Positions 8,426-16,856 of a stretch of DNA of 64,000 nucleotides are shown piece after piece. The stretch lies in assembly GCF_003987345.1 (NCBI RefSeq), contig NZ_PIPP01000006.1:1-64000 (forward strand). The letters are read 5' to 3'. The stretch's first letter is position 1; each line of letters begins with the position of its first letter. The notes beneath the pieces were generated by a model, which was not told the origin of the DNA, did no database searches, and saw only the letters and a program-made list of their open reading frames with translations. The position numbers and the translations under genes were made by a program. The stretch is from Aliidiomarina shirensis. GTDB taxonomy: Bacteria > Pseudomonadota > Gammaproteobacteria > Enterobacterales > Alteromonadaceae.

Positions 8426-9802
8426 TTAATCTTTATCTGTTTGTTGTTCTTTTTTGATTCTTTCTTTTTCATGATCTGCGATTTGGTTTTCTTTAGCTTC
8501 CTCGCCTAACGATGTTTCTTTAGGCTTTTCATCGGCTTCTTTGCCAGCACCTACCAATCCCTCATCCCGCAAAGAGCGCAAATCAACGCCGCTTGGGTGC
8601 TGATAAACCCGCAAGCCGAACTCCGGCAAAATAGAGAGTAAGTGGTCAAATAAATCCGATTGAATACCTTCATACTCTACCCACGCAGTAGTGTTAGTGA
8701 ATGCATAAACCTGCAAAGGTAAGCCGTCAGGCCCAGGCGAAAGCTGCCGAACCATTAACGTCATCTTTTGATGAATGCCTTGATGGCTTTTCAAGTAGTT
8801 CAGTACATAGGCGCGGAAGGTTCCGATGTTGGTAATCCGCCGAGTATTCGCCGGCTCTTTACCTTCATCTTTTAGCGATTGATTCCATTCATCAATTTCT
8901 TTTTGTTTCTCCGGCAAGTAATCGCGCAGCAAACGGAAACGGCTCAGACGCTCTTTCTCTTCAGAGCTTAAAAAGCCCACGCTTTGCTGATCGAGCAAGA
9001 TGTTCCGCATTATGCGTCGGCCACCTGATTCTTGCATGCCCCGCCAATTCTTAAACGAATCCGTGATAAAACGGCGAGTTGGAATGGTGGTAATGGTTTT
9101 ATCCCAGTTCTGCACCTTCACCGTATGCAGAGCGATATCGATCACATCCCCGTCGGCGTTCAAGGTAGGCATTTCTACCCAATCACCCACACGAACAATA
9201 TCGTTCGATGAGATTTGCATGCTCGCTACAAGCGAAAGCAAGGTATCTTGGAATACTAAAATCACCACCGCCGCCATTGCACCTAACCCCGAAAGCAAGA
9301 TTACCGGCGAACGATCGATTAACGAGGCAATAATGAGAATTGCCGAAATCGCATAAATAATGATTTTAATTACTTGAATGTAGCCTTTAATAGGCTTCAT
9401 GTGGGAATCGGGGCGCCGCTCGTAAATCGTGTTGATCAGCGTTAACGTGGCATTTATCGCCAAGGCTACGGTAAGTATTACAAAGGCATTCGTAACGTTA
9501 CGTACGATGGCAACCACTATATCTGGAATACCCGGTACTAAAACAATACCCATCCAAAGAACTAATGCCGGAATTACATTCGCAAGCCGAGCTATAACCG
9601 TGGATTTTGAAAGGAGGCCATCTTGCCCTAATGGGGTAGCCCGCAAAGCACTCATCAGGCCACGAACCAAAAGCCGCTTTACTACCGCATTGCTTAGCCA
9701 AGCAACAATAAAAAGCACAAACAAACCCGCAGCCAAATTGAGCTGCGGATGTTGTTCTAGCCAAGCAAGGCCCTGGTTATAAAAAGCGATCATTTCTTCC
9801 AT
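8426..9802 (-). CDS. ybdG: MscS-family mechanosensitive channel, YbdG/MscM type
   Basis: A 458-residue inner-membrane channel protein. About five N-terminal membrane segments (residues 20-190) end in the pore-lining helix. A beta domain follows (VGDWVEMPTLNADGDVIDIALHTVKVQNWD, written here in part), then a long soluble C-terminal domain. The motif NWRGMQESGGRRI near residue 262 is characteristic of the YbdG branch, which opens at moderate osmotic downshock. The C terminus carries an extra acidic and basic Lys/Glu-rich tail of about 45 residues that looks disordered. It is monocistronic, with its own terminator and a 47-bp gap to dsbA. Confidence 0.88.
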   Translation of the reverse strand: MEEMIAFYNQGLAWLEQHPQLNLAAGLFVLFIVAWLSNAVVKRLLVRGLMSALRATPLGQDGLLSKSTVIARLANVIPALVLWMGIVLVPGIPDIVVAIVRNVTNAFVILTVALAINATLTLINTIYERRPDSHMKPIKGYIQVIKIIIYAISAILIIASLIDRSPVILLSGLGAMAAVVILVFQDTLLSLVASMQISSNDIVRVGDWVEMPTLNADGDVIDIALHTVKVQNWDKTITTIPTRRFITDSFKNWRGMQESGGRRIMRNILLDQQSVGFLSSEEKERLSRFRLLRDYLPEKQKEIDEWNQSLKDEGKEPANTRRITNIGTFRAYVLNYLKSHQGIHQKMTLMVRQLSPGPDGLPLQVYAFTNTTAWVEYEGIQSDLFDHLLSILPEFGLRVYQHPSGVDLRSLRDEGLVGAGKEADEKPKETSLGEEAKENQIADHEKERIKKEQQTDKD

Positions 9803-9849
9803 GGAAATAACTCCAGCATTAAACTTCGCTTAAATACGTAACGTGTTGG

Positions 9850-10470
9850 CTACCTTTTTTCCAGAAGGTAAGCCGCAAGTTTCAAGTAATCGTCAAAAAA
9901 GTTTGCTGAATCATTAAAGCCACCCGGCAACATTTCATATTTGCGATTCACAATGTAAGTTGGTGTACGGCTAATCGCAAACTCGCGCTGTAACGAATTC
10001 ATACGGTTACTTAAACCACGCACTTGCATACTACCGAATGCGCGATTATAGGTTTCTTCTTCAACACCTAAATCAAGCATTACTTGCTTAGCTTCTGCCA
10101 CACTATTGGTGAAATCATTGCGTACAAAGTGTTTCTGAAACATGCGCTCTTTAAATTGCTCATCAACACCTAACATGATGGCAGTCGCCCAAATTGCTTG
10201 GATGTTATCGCGTATCGCAGCATTCGGAACCACCAAATTCACATGGTATTTTTGGAATGCATCACCAAATTCAGCTTTTAACATATCGCTAAACGGTGCG
10301 TACTGATAACAGCCGTTACAATAAAAAGAAAAGAAATCAATGATTTCTGGATTACGGCTCACCGTATCGCTCACTACTCGATAATGCACGCCTTCTTCAA
10401 ATTCTTGCGCCTGAGCAGGTGCTAAAGCTACAAAAACGAAAACAAATAACGCTACTACTAACTTTTTCAT
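9850..10470 (-). CDS. dsbA: Periplasmic thiol:disulfide interchange protein DsbA
   Basis: A 206-residue periplasmic thioredoxin-fold oxidase that introduces disulfide bonds into exported proteins and is reoxidised by DsbB. A signal peptide ends near AQA-QEF (residue 22). The redox motif is C51-N-G-C54 within FFSFYCNGCYQY, whereas E. coli DsbA has CPHC. The loop facing the active site is T-P (SRTPTYIVN), the cis-proline position. Family length and flanking motifs are otherwise normal. It lies 44 bp downstream of srkA, as in E. coli, where srkA and dsbA form an operon. The non-classical dipeptide should change the redox potential, but activity cannot be predicted from sequence alone. Confidence 0.9.
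   Translation of the reverse strand: MKKLVVALFVFVFVALAPAQAQEFEEGVHYRVVSDTVSRNPEIIDFFSFYCNGCYQYAPFSDMLKAEFGDAFQKYHVNLVVPNAAIRDNIQAIWATAIMLGVDEQFKERMFQKHFVRNDFTNSVAEAKQVMLDLGVEEETYNRAFGSMQVRGLSNRMNSLQREFAISRTPTYIVNRKYEMLPGGFNDSANFFDDYLKLAAYLLEKR
10309..10320 (-). other. DsbA active-site codons (CNGC)
   Basis: Codons for Cys51-Asn-Gly-Cys54 of DsbA. The middle dipeptide of this motif sets the redox potential in the thioredoxin superfamily. Asn-Gly is not one of the common dipeptides (PH in DsbA, GP in thioredoxin). Confidence 0.85.
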
Positions 10471-10514
10471 TATATTTTCCTATCAAATATCGAAATATTA
10501 AGGCCATTATGCCG

Positions 10515-11504
10515 TTAGTTAAAACCTGGCTGCAAGCGCAGTGGCTCATCATCGAACGCGGCCAGTTGCTCTTTCAACGCTAATATTTGCTGTTCCCAGT
10601 AACGTGGCTCCGCAAACCAGCTAAAACTGCGCTCAAAAGCTGGATCGCTCCAACGTTCGGCTAGCCACGCCATGTATTGAATGATTCGAAATGCACGCAA
10701 AGGTTCAATTAAACGCAGTTGCGCAGGGTTGAACTCTGCAAACTCTTCATAACCTTCGATAAGTGTTTCGAGCTGAATTTGCTGCTCCATACGTTCACCC
10801 GAAAGCATCATCCATAAATCTTGAATAGCAGGGCCTTGTCGGCAATCGTCAAAATCTACCAACGTGAGGCCATCCGGGCGCCAAAGTAGATTACCAATAT
10901 GGCAATCACCGTGCAGCCTAATCTGCTCGTGTTCGTGCCAAGGAACACGCTGCAAACGTTGCACCACCGGTTTTAGAATAGCAGCGAACGATTCTCGCAG
11001 CGAATCGGGCAATAAGGAACAGGTAAGTAGGCGTTCTTGATGCTTATGCAGCATATCTAAATCAATGAGCACTGGCCGATGCGCAAAAGGCTTGGCTCGC
11101 CCAACCATGTGTAAGCGGCCCAAATGACGCCCCAGATTTTCTAATTGGTCCAGCTGCTCGGGTTCTAGCGCTCGGCCGCCAATACTAGGAAATAAGGCAA
11201 AGCGATAGCCTTTATAGTACAACAGGCTAGTAGGCATTTTTAACGGGCACACCACCGGGATTTCAGCCTCAAACAAAGCAAAGGTAAAATCATGCTCTTC
11301 TTGTATTTGTTCATCGCTCCAGCGATTCGGCCGATAAAACTTCACCACATAGCGCTTACCATCTTCGGCAATAAATTGGTAAACCCGATTCTCATAGCTA
11401 TTTAATGCCAGTAGGCCAGAAGTAGGATAGAGGCCAGTGGCCTCTATCGCATCGAGAATAAAATCAGGCGTTAAATCTTGAAAACTAAAAGCAGCCAAAG
11501 GCAC
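10515..11504 (-). CDS. srkA: Stress response serine/threonine kinase SrkA (YihE)
   Basis: A 329-residue kinase of the SrkA/RdoA group, with an aminoglycoside-phosphotransferase-like fold. The ATP-binding lysine is in RYVVKFYRP near residue 55, the catalytic loop is RLHGDCHIGNLLW near residue 200 and the metal-binding motif is LVDFDDC. In E. coli SrkA is a cytosolic kinase of the Cpx envelope-stress regulon that limits programmed death. It is the first gene of a probable srkA-dsbA operon, in the same order as in enterobacteria. The start is 18 bp from the ccoG stop, so read-through from ccoG is possible. Confidence 0.9.
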   Translation of the reverse strand: MPLAAFSFQDLTPDFILDAIEATGLYPTSGLLALNSYENRVYQFIAEDGKRYVVKFYRPNRWSDEQIQEEHDFTFALFEAEIPVVCPLKMPTSLLYYKGYRFALFPSIGGRALEPEQLDQLENLGRHLGRLHMVGRAKPFAHRPVLIDLDMLHKHQERLLTCSLLPDSLRESFAAILKPVVQRLQRVPWHEHEQIRLHGDCHIGNLLWRPDGLTLVDFDDCRQGPAIQDLWMMLSGERMEQQIQLETLIEGYEEFAEFNPAQLRLIEPLRAFRIIQYMAWLAERWSDPAFERSFSWFAEPRYWEQQILALKEQLAAFDDEPLRLQPGFN

Positions 11505-11522
11505 TCCAGCAGTGGATGAATG

Positions 11523-13013
11523 TTATTGATATATAAAGTTCGATCTTACTGTTTTGCGAATCCGCCCATCATCAACCGCTTCAATAGTGAAGTTAATTTC
11601 AACCATCGGTTGCTCTAAGAAATATGGGTCTACCGCTATAGTAACAGGTATTGTCTCTGTCATTTCTGGTGCTAGCTGAATTTCATCAACGCCCAGCAAC
11701 TGCATATCTTCAACACCTTCAACATTCACCCGATATGTTTGGGTTTCTTGAGTTTTATTTATCACCCGCAAGGTATACACGTTTTCTACCCAACCTTCCT
11801 GGTTTTCTCGGTATAAAGTATTGCGATCGCGAATGACATCAAACTCAAGTGGCACGCGCAATAAGATATCCACCACCAATAAGGCGGTAAGTGCAAGTAA
11901 GGCTAAACCATAACCTACACTTTTAAAGCGGAACACTTTGGTTTGCCCACCTTCTAACCGGCTTTGGGTAGTGAAACTAATAAGCTTCTTCGGATACCCC
12001 ATTTTTTCCATAACGTCGTCGCAGGCGTCAATACAAGCACCGCAGTTGATGCACTCATATTGCAAGCCATTTCGAATATCGATGCCGGTAGGGCATACCT
12101 GTACGCAAAGGTTACAATCGATACAATCACCTTTACCAATAGTTGCCGGATCTACTTTCCGCTTCCGCGGGCCACGAGGCTCTCCGCGCTCCACATCATA
12201 AGCCACAATGTACGTATCTTTATCAAACATCGCGGCTTGGAAGCGCGCATATGGACACATGTGGGTACACATAATTTCCCGCATCCAACCCGCATTGCCA
12301 TAAGTGGCGAAGGTAAAAAATAACACGCTACCTGTTGCCCAAGCGCTCGATTGTAGAATCCAAAAATCGGTGAATAAGGTGCGAATATCGGTGAAATAGC
12401 CAACAAACGTCATAGATGTAAGCAGTGCTACAACAATCCATGCGGTATGCTTTGCAAATTTACGCCAAAATTTATCGGCATCCATTTTGCGCTCATCAAG
12501 CTTCATCCGTTGGTGTCGGCTACCCTCAATTTTTCGTTCAAACCACATGAAAATGAAGGTCCACGTAGTTTGTGGACAGGTAAAACCGCACCAAACGCGG
12601 CCAAATAGGGTGGTAACGAGGAAGAGAGCAAAGGCAGAAATCATAAAGATCCATGCCAAAATAGTGAGATCCTGCGGCCACAGGGTCATGCCGAAAATAC
12701 GGAAGCGCTGGTCAATAATATTAAATAAAATGGCTTGCTCGCCATTCCAGGTAAGCCAAGGCAAAACAGCAAAAAGCGCCATTAAAACAAAACCAAGAAC
12801 CCGCCGAGTCGTTTCTACTTTACCCTCGGTTTCACGCACATAGATATGGTTTTTACCCGGTTTCTTACCACCCGAGCTAGGATCTGGTTTTTGAATGGAA
12901 ACGTTCTTTCTCGGCGGCGCCGGTTGCACCGTTATAGGCTTTGCCTGCGCCTGGCTGTTATCTGATCGGTTTGTGTTTTCAGAGAGATGATCAACCACGA
13001 TATATCCTGCCAT
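11523..13013 (-). CDS. ccoG: Cytochrome c oxidase accessory protein CcoG (FixG/RdxA)
   Basis: A 496-residue membrane ferredoxin-type protein. It has about five membrane segments, a CGFTCPQ motif (142-148) and a CTHMCPY motif (249-255). Two 4Fe-4S clusters are ligated by C297/C300/C303/C307 and C321/C324/C327/C331, and a C-terminal Ig-like domain follows. CcoG handles copper, as a Cu(II) reductase, for assembly of cbb3-type cytochrome oxidase. The ATG at 13013 has no clear ribosome site. A GTG five codons later (12998) follows AGGA and may be the real start. An FNR-like site and a -10 lie upstream, fitting oxygen control. No ccoNOPQ genes are in the window. Confidence 0.92.
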   Translation of the reverse strand: MAGYIVVDHLSENTNRSDNSQAQAKPITVQPAPPRKNVSIQKPDPSSGGKKPGKNHIYVRETEGKVETTRRVLGFVLMALFAVLPWLTWNGEQAILFNIIDQRFRIFGMTLWPQDLTILAWIFMISAFALFLVTTLFGRVWCGFTCPQTTWTFIFMWFERKIEGSRHQRMKLDERKMDADKFWRKFAKHTAWIVVALLTSMTFVGYFTDIRTLFTDFWILQSSAWATGSVLFFTFATYGNAGWMREIMCTHMCPYARFQAAMFDKDTYIVAYDVERGEPRGPRKRKVDPATIGKGDCIDCNLCVQVCPTGIDIRNGLQYECINCGACIDACDDVMEKMGYPKKLISFTTQSRLEGGQTKVFRFKSVGYGLALLALTALLVVDILLRVPLEFDVIRDRNTLYRENQEGWVENVYTLRVINKTQETQTYRVNVEGVEDMQLLGVDEIQLAPEMTETIPVTIAVDPYFLEQPMVEINFTIEAVDDGRIRKTVRSNFIYQ

Positions 13014-13039
13014 TTCATGAAACCAAGGGGAGTGGGCAA

Positions 13040-13091
13040 ATTATACGCCCATTCCCCACAAATATCAGGGGATTTCGCTGATCTGGATCAA
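13040..13091 (-). promoter_or_regulatory. ccoG promoter with FNR/Anr-like site
   Basis: The sequence CTGATCTGGATCAA at 13078-13091 reads TTGATCCAGATCAG on the minus strand, nine of ten matches to the FNR consensus TTGAT-N4-ATCAA. A -10 TATAAT is at 13040-13045. The site centre would sit near -51.5 relative to the inferred start, one helical turn further than the usual -41.5 class II position. It lies between the mgtE stop and ccoG. Confidence 0.65.
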
Positions 13092-13094
13092 GGT

Positions 13095-14450
13095 TTACAC
13101 GGGTGCACTCATGGTTAAAAAGGTTGCTGCGATACCGAAGTAAATAAGTACACCGCCAGCATCCGCAATCGTGGTTACAAGTGGTGCACTTGCAACCGCA
13201 GGATCCCAGCCTAAACGCTTGAGTAAGAACGGTAATAAAATGCCTACAATGCTACCCACCAACACAATACTAACCATACTGAGCGCCACAATAGGAATAA
13301 TCACTGGATCTACTCGAAAAAATGCTACCGTAGAAATCGCAATGGCCATCGTTACGCCAAGCCCCACAGATACCATCAATTCTTTACCCAACATATAAAG
13401 CCAATCTTTCTTTTCAACATCGTTGGTTGCCATACCCCGCACGATAAGGGTTGCCGCCTGAGCACCAGTATTACCGCCGGAAGCAATAAGCAATGGCAAG
13501 AAGAAGAGCAACGCAATATTGGTTGCAATAAGATCTTCAAAATAAATCATACCCATACCGGAGAAAATGTTAGCGAATACCAACAAAACCAACCAGTTAA
13601 TGCGACTACGATAGATTAAGAACGGGCTGGCATCTTTAATACCGCCTTCTAATTTACCAACCGTTGCCGATTTATGCATGGTATCGGTATCTTCCTCTTC
13701 CACAACGTCCATCGCGTCATCGAAGGTAACCATACCAATCAACACATCGTCGTCGGAAACCACAGGAATAGCGATTAAATCGTAACGGCTGATAATCCGC
13801 GCCGCCTCTGATTGCGGCATTTCTGGGCGCAACACAACCACATCACGGGTCATGATATCTTCAATTTTTTCGCTCGGAGCCATGGTAATCAGCTGCCGCA
13901 GCGATACCACCCCAAGCAATTTGTGTTCACGATCAACCACATACGTTTGGTAAATGGTTTCTTTTTCTGGAGCACTTTGGCGTAGGCGTTTTAGCGCATC
14001 ATCTACCGTGCCGGAAACCGGAATTACCGCGTAATCCGAAGTCATTACCGAGCCAACCGTGCCTTCTTCATAGCTCGCAAGGCGTAGCAAATCTTCCCGC
14101 TCTTTCTTCGCTAGCCGGCGCATCACTGCATCTTGCAGTTTTACATCGAGTAACGCATACACATCGGCCCGTTCATCCGACGACATATCGCGGAATAGCT
14201 GCGCCAACACACCCACTTCCATGTGGCTTGCTAAATCTTCTTGATTATTCGGGCGTAAATACCCGAAAACTTCCGCTTGTTGCTCGCTTGGCATTTTATC
14301 AAGCAATGCCAACGCACTATAAACTTCAAAGTTCTGATCAATATACTCGGCAACGTCTGCGGCAGGAATTTCTGCCAACGCAGCCGTCAACGCTTGCTCA
14401 TCACCTTGCGCAACCAAATCAATTAAATGTTCATAGCCTTCGTATGTCAT
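13095..14450 (-). CDS. mgtE: Magnesium transporter MgtE
   Basis: A 451-residue MgtE-family Mg2+ channel of normal length. It has a cytoplasmic N domain (about 1-130), two CBS domains (about 135-255), a connecting helix and five membrane segments (about 285-450) with the conserved SGGNTGAQAATLIVRG pore region. The cytosolic domains sense Mg2+ and close the pore when it is plentiful. The start chosen is the ATG at 14450, preceded by AAGGAG. A longer frame opens at a TTG at 14489, but it has no ribosome site. The start overlaps the stop of a 23-codon upstream ORF by ATGA. A long structured leader lies upstream. Confidence 0.92.
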   Translation of the reverse strand: MTYEGYEHLIDLVAQGDEQALTAALAEIPAADVAEYIDQNFEVYSALALLDKMPSEQQAEVFGYLRPNNQEDLASHMEVGVLAQLFRDMSSDERADVYALLDVKLQDAVMRRLAKKEREDLLRLASYEEGTVGSVMTSDYAVIPVSGTVDDALKRLRQSAPEKETIYQTYVVDREHKLLGVVSLRQLITMAPSEKIEDIMTRDVVVLRPEMPQSEAARIISRYDLIAIPVVSDDDVLIGMVTFDDAMDVVEEEDTDTMHKSATVGKLEGGIKDASPFLIYRSRINWLVLLVFANIFSGMGMIYFEDLIATNIALLFFLPLLIASGGNTGAQAATLIVRGMATNDVEKKDWLYMLGKELMVSVGLGVTMAIAISTVAFFRVDPVIIPIVALSMVSIVLVGSIVGILLPFLLKRLGWDPAVASAPLVTTIADAGGVLIYFGIAATFLTMSAPV

Positions 14451-14518
14451 GCCAATGTCTCCTTGGTCATGAGCCCACGTAATCCGCAAACATGCAGTAA
14501 CAGTAAAATTTGATTCAT
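14447..14518 (-). CDS. Possible leader peptide upstream of mgtE (23 aa)
   Basis: A short ORF starts at ATG 14516-14518, seven bases after a strong AGGAG. It ends in TGA at 14447-14449, overlapping the mgtE start by four bases (ATGA). It encodes 23 residues beginning MNQILLLLHVCG, with four consecutive leucines. The mgtE ribosome site (AAGGAG) lies inside codons 19-20, so ribosomes on this ORF would cover or expose it. Other Mg2+ transporters (mgtA, mgtCB and corA of enterobacteria) also use leader peptides, but with different sequences and mechanisms. No family was recognised. Expression is inferred only from the ribosome site and the coupled overlap. Confidence 0.55.
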   Translation of the reverse strand: MNQILLLLHVCGLRGLMTKETLA

Positions 14519-14793
14519 GGGCAAACTCCTCTTCCAGCGTACATCGCCGTTGAGAGTATCCTCAAAAGAACACACGGATTGGGGTGGTTGTGCAGAATCT
14601 GCTAGTTCAGCAGGGGATGGGCTGCAACTCTACCTTAAGCGCTCAAGCTCGGCAAAGTCGCAGTAACACTGGATCAGAGCGACTGGGACTTCAACGTACC
14701 TGAACGGCATATTCGTCGTGAACTATCCAAGATTTACTCTCTCCGCGTTACAAATAACGCTGTAATTTTAGAAAAGGGCTGAGCATTGGTCAA
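14519..14793 (-). promoter_or_regulatory. mgtE promoter and long structured 5' leader
   Basis: A promoter on the minus strand has -35 TTGACC (14788-14793), a 17-bp spacer and -10 TAAAAT (14765-14770). It would start an RNA with about 240 nt before the small ORF. The leader can form several stems. GCGTTA/TAACGC lies at the 5' end (14745-14760). AGTCGC/GCGACT at 14656-14684 has a nested CAGT/ACTG. GTTG-CAG/CTG-CACAAC at 14587-14628 has a nested CTGCT/AGCAG. I do not recognise the M-box (ykoK) or mgtA leader in it. The stretch 14794-14863 up to apbE shows nothing further. Confidence 0.55.
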
Positions 14794-14863
14794 CCCCGCG
14801 GCGAAAAAATAAACGAAATCCAAGAACTTATAGCACCTTGAACATCGATATCCGCATTAGCTG

Positions 14864-15898
14864 TTAGTTTAGCGTAGGCACTTCCATGCTCTCAGCATGC
14901 TCACGCTCGAAACGTTCCGACATCACGCTATTAAAGTCTTCGCCGTCCCGATAAATAAACAGCGCGCCGATATCATATTGATTCGCAAACGCTAACCCAA
15001 GTTCTTCACCAAGAACTAGAAGCACCGTGGCAAAGGCATCGGCTTCCGCGGCGTTATCACCCAGTACATTTACCGCAGCTAACTTATGTGCAATCGGGCG
15101 GCCCGTAATCGGGCTAATGGTATGCGAGTAGCGCACACCTTCGTGCTCAAAATAGTTTCGATAATCGCCAGAACCCAACATTGCCACATCACGCAACGGC
15201 AAAATATGCCGTACTACTTGTCGCGTATCGTTCGGCGCCTCAATACCAATACGCCATGCTCGGTTTTCGCTGCGCTTACCTTGTGCCATTAAATCGCCAC
15301 CAATATTCACAAGATGGTTACTAAGGCCCATGCTATGTAAGTAATCACTTACTTCATCAACTGCATAACCTTTGGCAATACCTGAGAGATCGATAAACAC
15401 ATCGGTTAAGCGGGTTACGGTTTTATTCTCTGCATCCAAAACCACATTTTGGTAACCCACTTCATGCAAGCGCTGCTGCAGCTCGGTTTCTGAAGGAGTC
15501 TTAGTAATACTTGCTTCTGGGCCAAATCCCCATAAATTAACCAAGCCACCCACGGTATAATCGTAGGCACCCGAAGATACTTCAGCAATATCGTACCCGA
15601 GCGCTAGCACGTAAAATAATTCATCGGGAACGGCCACCGGTTCACCTACTGGTGTTTTATTCACAGCAACCAATACTGAATCTTGGCGGTACGTAGACAT
15701 CTGCCGATCAATCTCATTCAGCACATCCATAACGCCGGCTTCAATTTCTTCGGGGTTAAACTCGTGCTGAACACCCACGCTCACTTCAAAAAACGTTCCA
15801 AAAATACGGCCTTCTAACACTTGCGGTTGCGGCTCTGAATTAGGAGCACAACTGGCCAGCAAAATTACAGCAAACAGTAACGATAACGTTTTTAGCAT
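14864..15898 (-). CDS. apbE: FAD:protein FMN transferase ApbE, lipoprotein
   Basis: A 344-residue ApbE-family flavin transferase. It attaches FMN from FAD to a threonine of target proteins such as the NqrB, NqrC and RnfG subunits. The N terminus is a lipoprotein signal (LLFAVILLASC) that places the enzyme in the periplasm on a lipid anchor. The family core is clear: VNIGGDLMAQG near residue 205 and MLGSGDYRNYF, with H-T-I-S-P-I-T-G-R-P near residue 255. The ATG at 15898 has GGAG upstream; the frame is open to 15934 without a better start. It lies 20 bp downstream of uppP and may be cotranscribed with it. No nqr or rnf genes are in the window. Confidence 0.92.
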   Translation of the reverse strand: MLKTLSLLFAVILLASCAPNSEPQPQVLEGRIFGTFFEVSVGVQHEFNPEEIEAGVMDVLNEIDRQMSTYRQDSVLVAVNKTPVGEPVAVPDELFYVLALGYDIAEVSSGAYDYTVGGLVNLWGFGPEASITKTPSETELQQRLHEVGYQNVVLDAENKTVTRLTDVFIDLSGIAKGYAVDEVSDYLHSMGLSNHLVNIGGDLMAQGKRSENRAWRIGIEAPNDTRQVVRHILPLRDVAMLGSGDYRNYFEHEGVRYSHTISPITGRPIAHKLAAVNVLGDNAAEADAFATVLLVLGEELGLAFANQYDIGALFIYRDGEDFNSVMSERFEREHAESMEVPTLN

Positions 15899-15918
15899 AG
15901 TAAGCGCTCCGCGTTTTA

Positions 15919-16716
15919 TTACAGGAAATACCAAAGAAGCAAACCACCGAGCACAATTCGATAAATCACGAACGGCTGCATACCGATGCGTTTAATAAAG
16001 GCTAAGAAATAATGAATACAGGCATAGGTGCTAATTACGGCAACCACAAAGCCTACCAATAAAACATCCCAGCCCATTGTTGTGCCGTTGCGCACAAGAT
16101 CGAGCGTCAGCAACAAACCGGCGGCCGCGATAATCGGAATAGATAATAAGAAAGAGAAGCGCGCCGCTGATTCGCGATTCAATCCCAAGAACAGGGCCGC
16201 TGTCATGGTGATACCGGAGCGTGATGTGCCGGGAATGAGCGCCAATGCTTGGGCAAAACCAATAATTAATACGTCTTTTAAACCCAACGAATATTCATCG
16301 CGGCTACCACGGCCTTTCCAATCAGCCAAACCTAACAGTAAGCCGAATACAATGAGTGCGAACCCCATGACCACTTCGCTGCGTAATATCACCTCGGCGG
16401 CATCTTTAAGCAAAATACCCAATATCCCGGCGGGAATTGTGCCGATGATCACCCACCACGCCAGCTTTGAATCTTTTGTTTTCTCGCCACCAAGCAAGGA
16501 GCCACACCAATCTCGGCTCATCGAAAATACTTCTTTTCGAAAGTAAGCAACTACCGCTACTAACGACCCGGCATGAAGAATGACATCAAACTCCAAACCT
16601 TGATAAATATCACCTAGCCATTGCCCCGCCAACACTAAATGCGCTTGGCTTGAAACCGGTAAAAACTCAGTAATTCCCTGCACTAGGGCAAGCCAAAAAG
16701 CGGTGATGTAGTCCAT
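15919..16716 (-). CDS. uppP: Undecaprenyl-diphosphatase UppP (BacA)
   Basis: A 265-residue polytopic inner-membrane phosphatase of the BacA/UppP family. It removes a phosphate from undecaprenyl diphosphate so that the lipid carrier can be reused for peptidoglycan and other glycans. Signature motifs are present: QGITEFLPVSSQAHL near residues 13-27 and LIPGTSRSGIT near residue 170. The ATG at 16716 follows GGAAG and gives the typical N terminus; the longer frame to 16812 would add an untypical extension. It is divergent from a DUF368 gene that acts on the same lipid. Confidence 0.93.
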   Translation of the reverse strand: MDYITAFWLALVQGITEFLPVSSQAHLVLAGQWLGDIYQGLEFDVILHAGSLVAVVAYFRKEVFSMSRDWCGSLLGGEKTKDSKLAWWVIIGTIPAGILGILLKDAAEVILRSEVVMGFALIVFGLLLGLADWKGRGSRDEYSLGLKDVLIIGFAQALALIPGTSRSGITMTAALFLGLNRESAARFSFLLSIPIIAAAGLLLTLDLVRNGTTMGWDVLLVGFVVAVISTYACIHYFLAFIKRIGMQPFVIYRIVLGGLLLWYFL

Positions 16717-16856
16717 GCTTACTTCCGTTTCAATAAGGGCCGTTTTGTGCGAGGCCATAAACCCATTAAAATATAGCCGCGATTGTAGCAGAGAAAGACA
16801 CACAATCACCAATCAGGTACACTTCTTAAATAAAATTTAAGTGGAAAAAAATATTG

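Noticed and set aside
11938-12323. Plus-strand frames opposite ccoG
   Set aside because: They mirror the iron-sulfur region of ccoG and have no ribosome site.
14519-14793. M-box (ykoK) or mgtA-type riboswitch in the mgtE leader
   Set aside because: The conserved core sequences of those classes were not seen; reported instead as an unassigned leader.
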